From a virus, in IMG/VR virus record IMGVR_UViG_3300033571_016696, positions 1-22,058 of that record: 22,058 bases of DNA. One strand, given 5' to 3'. The number at the start of each line of letters is the position of its first letter. The stretch's first letter is position 1. Shown here piece after piece: positions 19,901 to 22,058 of this stretch. Under the pieces are notes generated by a model. It did no database searches, was not told the origin of the DNA, and saw only the letters and a program-made list of their open reading frames with translations. The position numbers were made by a program, and so were the translations under genes.

Positions 19901-20102
19901 CAGCACTATTTGAATAATGCGTAAGAGCATCTAATTTATTGTATTCGACAAGGTTCTCAAGAATATCAATTGATCCTCCATAATACTCTTGAGATTTATA
20001 ATATTCGGATAGAAATTCTAAAGATAATGGGGATTCTTCTTCAACATATGATGGAAGTTGATTCTTGACGATTATATTAAAGGGTACTCTTTTTTCTGAC
20101 AT
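7953..20102 (-). CDS. 7: Giant gp7-like baseplate wedge protein (4049 residues)
   Basis: Lies between gp6 and gp8, the place of T4 gene 7, but is about four times the length of T4 gp7 (about 1032). The N-terminal 250 residues look homologous to the C-terminal part of T4 gp7: LEFLSEYYKSQEYYGG near 27, and DFYSSRGTDSSFKVLFKGLY followed by NEEVDV near 190-215, against YSTKGIEASYKFLFKVLYNEEVEI in T4 (remembered). The rest is mostly repeat-built and beta-rich. It has about 14 GxGY units from 780 to 3825, about nine HGFxxGD units from 465 to 2985, four GCxRG-like units, and a YHYH-like domain at about 1180-1390 with GWAYDGNPIYGPYGY at 1255-1269. A non-repetitive stretch near 2320-2700 includes RIPDNEYYQNFSYSLKSR. 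No signal peptide or membrane segment is apparent. The ATG at 20102 follows the gp6 stop by one base, with a weak AAGAG about ten bases upstream. Probable role: wedge scaffold and anchor for peripheral fibres. Position and N-terminus support gp7; functions of the added domains are unknown. Confidence 0.85.
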   Translation of the reverse strand: MSEKRVPFNIIVKNQLPSYVEEESPLSLEFLSEYYKSQEYYGGSIDILENLVEYNKLDALTHYSNSAVLINDILFSDTEILVNNTDGFPDNYGLIRIDEELITYTAKTEATFTGCFRGFCGITSFSSPNNPEDLVFSESNSDDHTSGTVVENLSPLFLKEFFKKIKKQIAPGFEGRDFYSTLNQSTFIKQLKDFYSSRGTDSSFKVLFKGLYNEEVDVVKPKEKLIRPSDARYQLTKDIIVETISGDPYELVNTTLFQNEYGNIQKAYAPVGRVEKIQTGLSTANYYKLSFDANYNRDISVSGSIYGDFTVHPYSRLVGNAYSGSVTLDVDSTVRFPNSGELSVVYNDGTVGVVSYTSKSLTQFFGCSPVTGLILDKSPIGINTYAYGFSTENPNEIISVRITSVLEKLSIPEESYGFNSYDSILIKTLGGKYNDKISNNWTYNICPTYHVKKIEVSDTSDNRYSITVFDPHVFRTGDKLTFRSNSGEESSSQVVDILGEYVILVKGQGVLSLEKTYTITRQPLKVNAPFFPELTDLNANVQNVYRDNEKLLISSPSIPYYSNQALNVTDNAVVFSGTFDGSTFNISPSRDHGFYTGDAVYYTPQKQVLTITDSEGGQTEEDSVISSLGSNFTEGLYFVKRIDENNVKLARSRSNLFNGDFLSTQSSVSVTNNKLEPYKSTGKRLTTQNLLREISSPINDGNLYETDPGKVGILINGVEILHYKASDTLYYGSIQKVNVVAGGQNYDIINPPVLSISDIVGVGATGYCSVSGNLKEIRLIDRGFDYTSTPIVRITGGNGEGAKAEVKVKSTEHTATFNSGIYANLVGVGTNISTIGFTTYHKFRNSEKVIYQTDGQSQISGLTTNATYNVNVVDAYTVKLHLTENDAILGINTISLLSYGVGNHSLKSVNNKLVIDSIIVTDSGFGYENKRRTISSSGINTASGTINILEHGYNSGEIITYNVDGTSASGLAPNTQYYVTKVNEDSFRLSFVGLSTGNQDYYYKTKQFINFNSVGVGTHIFNYPEISVEVIGSVGISSLPQENFKAKIQPIFRGEITSIYLTNNGSGYGSEEVLNFYRDPEINLLSGSQAELSAVVSSEGKITEVLVNLAGYGYNSPPNLQIIGTGRGAVLTPIVENGQIKSIKVIDGGIGYGKDTTFINVIVPGLGAEFKSEIKSWTVNLFKKYQAKLSGDDGVTVEGLNENYGLQYVHLYAPRKLRETTYSSDQSGRILYSNPDLKKFGNTEINSKDHSPIIGWAYDGNPIYGPYGYTLRTGGSVTQMKSGYKIKLLSGRPSTNIFPEEFFIEDFVYETVSDESTLDENNGRYCVTPEFPNGTYAYFATLDVSPDSIGVFNGYKKPIFPYLIGKNFKAKPNSFNFKKFSNQNDTDLTNTKWIRNTWFYNLTSKTSEYDYINIPTSLNQKSFVKYASPGFVESVGIITGGNNYKVGDRLVFLESDTGGYGADVRVSKILGKDVNLISVASSVVSNVEFYPFGGNGNFLVFSPYPHNFYNSDVITVSGLSTTSSLLQGTYSVGVSTGEVYVLNAGVETTAVTGIVTYFNVSGNLDFPNLRENDIIGIGTEQIKVLNIDKKTSRIRVLRAYNNASSAHTNTTTAILQPRKLSINVGYNTTFNYKINRELYFNPSESLGLGLVGVGTTVSISNPGAGSAQIYIPIQTIYFPGHDLNTGDAVVYNTNTGSPIGISTNGLVFKSLQDQSPLYVSKINDYLIGISTVRLGLGTSGSFVGIASTTKNDSLLYLTGIGTGVYHSFKTVYPNVVSGSIQRNLVTVSTAQTHGLKNNDEVIIDVNPSITTSFVVKYNDYNRRLVINPKDFVSVGINTQTSEITVSNHEFYNGQKLIHTCVGTSYGLVNNEIYYVIFVDRNTFKLARTYEESISLLPTPVKIIGGFNGTLSPINPRLELYRDSTVTFDLSDSSLSVSNQSQRFPIFDFNFYIDSNFTKKFDSTQKENQFEVKKYGEVGIGTDARVTLTVNKNIPEKLYYKIDLINESLATVEKRENIVDDFVFLNNEIDIIPSLYNGTYKITPTSNSSFTYNLSVFPESSSYISSTSIIKYNTNSINAKGSISELSIKNKGNNYYSLPGISTSLITEDGTGAFLKASSKSIGKIKTNYIENIGFDFPSDPTLSPTASLPQICEIETFATIDSIGVTSFGRGYTVAPQLLLLDGKTKKVVPDVDLRYRLGDGKVTILKNTNGINNVTPKIVSTRNSNGVGISTIRYNSANKTAAVTLSVGFSTAESFPFSVNDKILIENVSVGVGSTGKGYNSENYGYEFFNIISVAENRGGIGIVTFSLDGFIKEGETPGSFDPLNSSGKIIPEKNLPQFSVKVKSTDFFNGEPIVSVSSTSMTGVVQNWDNKTGILKISTTDNVYPGTYVKGLTSNSIALVNSVKDFGSAYNLNYYSEVRNGWETETGFLNDILQRIPDNEYYQNFSYSLKSRVTFDTWEDVVSTLNHTAGFKKFADLQVESALPFYNENSMIVEIPSNAPDVEVIVNIDSVIDVNCFFDYDMVRENVLNIDGKIVSDEIIFNNKVLTDYAESVGNRVLLIDDISDQFNSNPRIKRFGEVSRFPIEGVTSKKVITLVRDKRYINERQVLILDLLKDEYFNYLNQYARVETAYDMGSFDFILDGDDGIINFYPTNYEVNDYDVTCLFFSLTDGLSGIGSTDFGGIVKVVTQSTAASIGSTCRVVSLGSSFTSVKGIVTIIGNDGQHFFSEYNLVRNGSQVEFLEYGSLINDNLSFYTSGSLGTFFPYVSGGNLNIDFIPFTGIGVTINSLNIAIGNTNTSGIGTYDLQYARIRSDYLSISSSPTPTQNVVGSYANTYGGAYFVLQATNKNNGDAYLSEIVSVVSDSETYFVEYADLQTNVGLGTVGISLSGTNTQLTFTPIENTDVEIRVFASLLKFEETSLLESSINLSNASIETEYGLYRSSATDLKRDFELTYKSIPIFEKDFYTLTDINYNTDTIILPNHFYVTGEEIVYTNPGAGTSLAIGIGTTSIAGIGTTDKLPPSVFVVKLSETELKLSPTAADSLSVPPITFDLVSGVGTHYLTSKKQNSKVLICLDNIIQSPIVSTAITSSLQKNIFISDDILYFTGITSFVGGDLIKINDEIMKIRGVGIGSTNAVLVQRPWMGTVVVGHSTGSLITKVSGNYNIVDNTINFVEAPYGNIPIGSITNPPDQRDYVGITTRSKFHGRAFLRSAYPNSSIEAYYNNYIFDDVSSEFDTTKKLFTLTSNKSNITGFSTENAIVLVNDIFQGPGLVYDYTLSESSGISSIRFTGTASSVSYDPNVGSLPRGGILISVGSTFGSGYQPLVSAGGTAIVSIAGTIQSISIGNTGSGYRSGIQTVRVGVVTSSLETPDVFYVGIASVVNGRVIGVAITNPGIGYTTSNPPRVIFDSPLSYSNIPLIYSSPSSGNGSSATVDIVVGQGSSVIDFQINNFGYAYNEGQTLTVATGGTTGIPTISSPNFKKFNITIDSVYRDKFVGWTIGELAVLDDFSSEFDGTRRKFQIKLNGEILSIRSSKGSTIDIKSTLLLFINNVLQIPGEAYEFEGGSIITFTEPPKSEYTMKLLFYKGTGSIDVVDRDIIETVKPGDELTIGYDSYLGQSSFLQEDYRSIVDITSLNTVDTTVYFGPGNTTDETLSRPVTWCKQTEDKIINEKEIAKDRDLYEPFVYPATNVIQTVSTGSTSVYVESIKSFFDPFNENKISLNFQNNVTLSSQEDKVSAAATAIVSIAGTISAIVLSNGGSGYVSAPTISIGNPLGFGVSNPATTYVTSLASLVGLGTTATATASITSGVVTSITITNPGTGYTFTNPPVVSIASPKINIKKLSSISYQGDFGMIVGIASTSIVGIASTGLKFDFYIPQDSILRSNAIVGSAITISGISTGDYFVLSDSNLGFQTSLNSLRSDGSVVGIGTTFIDNVYQVVSSTITLKNIPGFGNIWIREVGVRVNTVNNYDFRSRTFDSTSITFDSTTITFDAEITNQIGNFSWGKIPISSFTVTEPFIFYNQNGISGIKTSALVTRTIPLKYRNYKT
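8120..8182 (-). repeat. TFDST short tandem repeat near the gp7-like C-terminus
   Basis: Residues about 3973-3994 read RTFDSTSITFDSTTITFDAE: a seven-residue unit (TFDSTSI, TFDSTTI, TFDAEI) repeated three times with period 21 bases, the last copy diverged. The alternating pattern suggests a short beta-strand ladder close to the end of the protein. Confidence 0.7.
8620..8860 (-). repeat. GxGY repeat cluster 3 in gp7-like protein
   Basis: Residues about 3750-3825 hold two units: ISAIVLSNGGSGYVSAPTIS and, about 60 residues later, VVTSITITNPGTGYTFTNPP. They share the order I-x-x-I-x-(L/I)-(S/T)-N-x-G-(S/T)-G-Y-x-x-x-P and are linked by an Ala/Thr-rich segment. This is the cleanest pair in the protein. 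Confidence 0.75.
9360..9600 (-). repeat. DDxSSEFD module, second copy
   Basis: gp7-like residues about 3504-3580: LDDFSSEFDGTRRKFQIKLN, then LLLFINNVLQIPGEAYEFEG, then an IITFTEPP strand. The module matches the copy near 3226-3300 in order and spacing. The core hNxxxQxPGxxY followed by an (I/R)xFT strand resembles modules seen in tail proteins of several phages. Confidence 0.7.
9720..10160 (-). repeat. GxGY repeat cluster 2 in gp7-like protein
   Basis: Residues about 3315-3460 hold four units: FGSGYQPLVSAGG, IQSISIGNTGSGYRSGIQTV, VIGVAITNPGIGYTTSNPP and IDFQINNFGYAYNEGQTLTV. Pairs are separated by about 30-60 residues and linked by GxG(S/A)xA-like segments. Confidence 0.72.
10205..10425 (-). 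repeat. DDxSSEFD module, first copy
   Basis: gp7-like residues about 3226-3300: FDDVSSEFDTTKKLFTLTSN, then AIVLVNDIFQGPGLVYDYTL and a RFTGTAS strand. Same module as at 9360-9600, diverged, with a longer loop after the NDIFQGPG turn. Confidence 0.65.
10620..10805 (-). repeat. GCxRG-like module, copy 4
   Basis: gp7-like residues about 3099-3160: DLIKINDEIMKIRGVG, then VLVQRPWMGTVVVGHSTGS. Matches the general phage tail module in which an I-x-x-E-x-(I/M) strand is followed by (R)G/PxxGT, then H, then G. It lacks the cysteine of copy 1. Confidence 0.55.
15240..15415 (-). repeat. GCxRG-like module, copy 3
   Basis: gp7-like residues about 1562-1620: LRENDIIGIGTEQIKVLNID, then RIRVLRAYNNASSAHTNTTT. 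It keeps the E-Q-I strand, the Arg and the AHT segment of the module, with the Cys and GT positions changed. Confidence 0.5.
15940..16560 (-). other. YHYH-like domain within the gp7-like protein
   Basis: Residues about 1180-1390. Two signature blocks of the YHYH family are visible: GWAYDGNPIYGPYGYTLR from residue 1255, preceded by HSPII, and DENNGRYCVTPEFPNGTYAY followed by F, ending near 1339. Family members usually read TYHYH where this protein has TYAYF at 1335-1339, so both name-giving histidines are replaced (H to A and H to F). The fold is probably kept, since the Gly/Pro/Tyr framework is intact. The family's molecular function is not established. Confidence 0.72.
16650..16960 (-). repeat. 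GxGY repeat cluster 1 in gp7-like protein
   Basis: Residues about 1048-1150 hold three close units: ITSIYLTNNGSGYGSEEVLN, ITEVLVNLAGYGYNSPPNLQ and IKSIKVIDGGIGYGKDTTFI. Spacing is about 40 residues. Between units lie GxGA-like segments such as GTGRGAVLTPIVENGQ. Confidence 0.75.
18955..19125 (-). repeat. GCxRG-like module, copy 2
   Basis: gp7-like residues about 326-383: VDSTVRFPNSGELSVVYNDG, then GVVSYTSKSLTQFFGCSPVT. Same strand-turn-strand plan as copy 1, with the GC kept and the RG changed. Confidence 0.5.
19655..19880 (-). repeat. GCxRG module, copy 1, inside the gp7-homologous region
   Basis: gp7-like residues about 74-148: FPDNYGLIRIDEELITYTAK, then TFTGCFRGFCGITSF and a DDHTSGT segment. 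This is the usual order of the module: E-(L/I)-I-x-Y-T, G-C-x-R-G-x-x-G, then (A/x)H and G-T. It sits between two helical blocks that are adjacent in remembered T4 gp7. Confidence 0.7.
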
Positions 20103-20103
20103 T

Positions 20104-22029
20104 TTATGCTCTTACTAAAATCCCATTTTTGTAGCTTGATGATGTAATATATGTAGTTCCTGATGGATCAGATCCAGAAGATATTCTGTCTGGAATCATT
20201 TCAAATGTACTCATACTAATATCTAGTTGCAAATAAAGATCCTGTAATCCGATCACATCATTCGACTGAGGTACTGTGGAAATTTCTATTGTTGGTTGTC
20301 CATTTTTTTCAAGTGCAGAAATTATATTGATTGGATTTAAAGTAATAATCCCATTTACATAATCAATTCTTCCAACATTTCTTTGTAGAATTGATGGATC
20401 TGTTGCTGTTGGTATATCTAGTGTAAAAAAGAATATCGATCCCGTATTTTGATTAATATCTGGCAAATCGCCCAAATAAATTGTGGAATTAAATCCAGCA
20501 ATTTTAAATCCAGTAGACTTAATATTGAACCCATTGGGATTTTTGACATAGAACCTATTACCAAATCCAATTTGATATTCTGCAAAGGTATTAAGAACAA
20601 CTCTTAAGTCCCTTCTCATTTGGATCTTAGTGATGTTTGACGTGATTGAATCATGGCTGTCATCGATCGTTTTTAAGAACTTACTATACTTAAATCTTGC
20701 ACCATATTTGTTTAATTCTGAAGATTCTGCATATGATGTCACATTATTCTGAATAACCGAAGAAACATAAGACGCACTTGGGGCAAGATTTGTATTATAA
20801 TAAATTTGAGACTCCGCTTCAATGTAAAGATATTTGAGATCTAAAATTTCTGGAACAATTCCAGCTACGCTATATTTTTTTAAGTCCCTACGAATATTAT
20901 CTTTTACGATATTTGGTAAAAAGTCTCCAGTTTTTGGTTTGATGCTAATAAAAACTTTTCCATACTGTGGAGGAACAACATCCTCTCCACCAAAAACAGA
21001 AATTGATTCTGTTTCTGGATAAATTTTAGCAGGTATTAAGGTTTCGTAGTCATTTGTCGTAACTGCTCTGTTTTGAGAAGAATAAATGCGTGGCGCGTAC
21101 TTTTTAACTGACTCAACGCTTTCAATCATCTCACCACCTTTAGAAGCAATCTCTGTGGTAAGCAATGAAATTCCAGTTGAAACTACATATTCCTCTCCAT
21201 TTCGTGTATATATCAGTCTGCCACTAAATGAAAACCTTTCAATTCCATTTGCACTATCACCATTTGTAACAAGGTAAGAAACTTGAACATAATTACCATC
21301 TTCAAGTTTCTTACCGAAGATATCATCTCCAAAAATTAATTCATATCTTTCGTCATCAACTTCTTGGAGGAAAAATACTTTTGAATTACTATTAATATCA
21401 AACAAACTATCTTGAAGACTGTATTTTATGGAAATATTTGAATTTTCACTACTTTTAACATTAACAACTATCTTATCAGAATCAACTCCTGAGTTATCTA
21501 AAATAAATCTCTGATTCGGTTGTCTAGAAGTGTATGTAAAGAACTGATCAATGACATTACCTTCATAAACCTGAATATTTGAGAATAATGCTGTGTTATC
21601 AATAACAGGAACTGTAATATCGTCTAAAATTGAAAACACAAATGATGAACTTCCAAATTGTGCTGAGGTTGACGCTACAATTCCTTTCTGTAAAGTTATA
21701 GTTGATGGAGTTGGGAATACATTACTTGTGTCTACAAAAAAAGTAACTGTTGCTGCCGCTGCTTTTTTTGAGCGAGGAACGTAACCAATGTTTCTTGCAA
21801 GAGAAACAACGTTTTCTCTCAGAGTTGCGCTGTCAATAAAGATTTCATTCGTCACCATATTAGCATTATATGACGTAATATACGTGTTATAAGCTAACAG
21901 ATCTAGAATCGTTGAAAGGTTTGATCCTTCAAAGTCATAATCGGTAAAATTTGAGTTAGATTTTAAATAATCACGAAGCGTTGCCTTGATCTGATCAAAA
22001 TCTAAACTAGTAAAATTTTGTAATGCCAT
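20104..22029 (-). CDS. 6: Baseplate wedge protein gp6
   Basis: 641 residues, close to T4 gp6 (660). gp6 forms the inner iris of the baseplate, linking neighbouring wedges and rearranging during sheath contraction. Blocks matching remembered T4 gp6: FTDYDFEGSNLSTILDLLAY followed by NT near residues 28-49 (T4 has FLDYDFEGSRLNVLCDLLAY then NT), ATLRENVVSLARNIGYVPRS near 68-87, NRAVTTNDYETLIPAKIYPE near 313-335 (T4 CVTATDYDTF), KVFISIKPKTGDFLPN near 358-373 (T4 AFIAAKPKSGLYLT), and DDSHDSI with TKIQMRRDL near 455-475. The middle fits the baseplate J-like fold. The ATG at 22029 directly follows the TAA of the previous gene, and the gene ends one base before the gp7-like ATG, so these genes are probably transcribed and translated together. 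The upstream sequence AGCAAGATAA has no strong Shine-Dalgarno. Nothing appears truncated. Confidence 0.95.
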   Translation of the reverse strand: MALQNFTSLDFDQIKATLRDYLKSNSNFTDYDFEGSNLSTILDLLAYNTYITSYNANMVTNEIFIDSATLRENVVSLARNIGYVPRSKKAAAATVTFFVDTSNVFPTPSTITLQKGIVASTSAQFGSSSFVFSILDDITVPVIDNTALFSNIQVYEGNVIDQFFTYTSRQPNQRFILDNSGVDSDKIVVNVKSSENSNISIKYSLQDSLFDINSNSKVFFLQEVDDERYELIFGDDIFGKKLEDGNYVQVSYLVTNGDSANGIERFSFSGRLIYTRNGEEYVVSTGISLLTTEIASKGGEMIESVESVKKYAPRIYSSQNRAVTTNDYETLIPAKIYPETESISVFGGEDVVPPQYGKVFISIKPKTGDFLPNIVKDNIRRDLKKYSVAGIVPEILDLKYLYIEAESQIYYNTNLAPSASYVSSVIQNNVTSYAESSELNKYGARFKYSKFLKTIDDSHDSITSNITKIQMRRDLRVVLNTFAEYQIGFGNRFYVKNPNGFNIKSTGFKIAGFNSTIYLGDLPDINQNTGSIFFFTLDIPTATDPSILQRNVGRIDYVNGIITLNPINIISALEKNGQPTIEISTVPQSNDVIGLQDLYLQLDISMSTFEMIPDRISSGSDPSGTTYITSSSYKNGILVRA

Positions 22030-22058
22030 TTATCTTGCTGAAAGAAGAGCGAACTCTA
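22030..22058 (-). CDS. C-terminal end of the gene upstream of gp6 (partial)
   Basis: On the minus strand one frame reads EFALLSAR and stops at TAA (22032-22030), immediately before the gp6 ATG. Tight packing of the other genes makes it likely that these are the last eight codons of an upstream gene cut by the window edge. In T4-like cyanophages gene 25 (a wedge lysozyme-like protein) may lie here, but eight residues cannot prove that. The other two frames offer a leading TAG or a run-on overlapping gp6. Confidence 0.45.

Noticed and set aside
7953-20102. A diversity-generating retroelement target or frameshifted fusion of several genes
   Set aside because: I saw no reverse transcriptase and no template/variable repeat pair, and the 4049-codon frame is intact with consistent style throughout, so a single gene is the simplest reading.

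Overview
The window looks like part of the late structural module of a T4-like marine myovirus. It is AT-rich, and every gene lies on the minus strand, packed head to tail with gaps of 0 to 32 bases. The best fit is a phage of marine picocyanobacteria (Prochlorococcus/Synechococcus type). A T4-like phage of another marine bacterium such as SAR11 cannot be excluded. The evidence is the set and order of baseplate genes, the very long Gly/Ser/Thr/Ile-rich structural proteins full of short GIGT/GIST motifs, and NATAAATA-like late promoter sequences. I see no host metabolic genes, tRNAs, CRISPR arrays, insertion sequences or integrase.

In transcription order (high to low coordinate) the layout is as follows. 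The last codons of an upstream gene lie at 22058-22030. The baseplate wedge protein gp6 follows at 22029-20104. Next comes a giant 4049-residue protein in the gp7 position (20102-7953). After it is a 449-residue fibre-like virion protein (7920-6571), then the baseplate wedge protein gp8 (6550-5003). Last is a very large DUF4815-type virion protein that starts at 4996 and runs off the left edge still open, with at least 1665 codons. I checked that frame codon by codon from 3840 to 2 and translated it from 4996 to about 3840, and found no stop.

In T4 the matching order is 6-7-8-9-10, and gp6, gp7 and gp8 assemble into the baseplate wedge. Here the core order 6-7-8 is kept. A fibre-like gene is inserted between 7 and 8, and a DUF4815 protein follows gp8 where T4 has gp9 and gp10. 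The whole block probably makes the baseplate periphery and its attached fibres. Two good late-promoter candidates sit at the gp7/fibre and fibre/gp8 junctions. In both, the TAA stop of the upstream gene is part of the promoter motif.

The most interesting content is inside the proteins. The giant gp7-like protein carries at its N-terminus a segment resembling the C-terminal part of T4 gp7. It then runs through several repeat families (GxGY, HGFxxGD and GCxRG types) and holds a YHYH-like domain whose name-giving histidines are lost. gp8 matches T4 gp8 at both ends but has two internal expansions, one of which uses the same GxGY repeat type as gp7. Comparisons with T4 proteins are from memory, not from an alignment.
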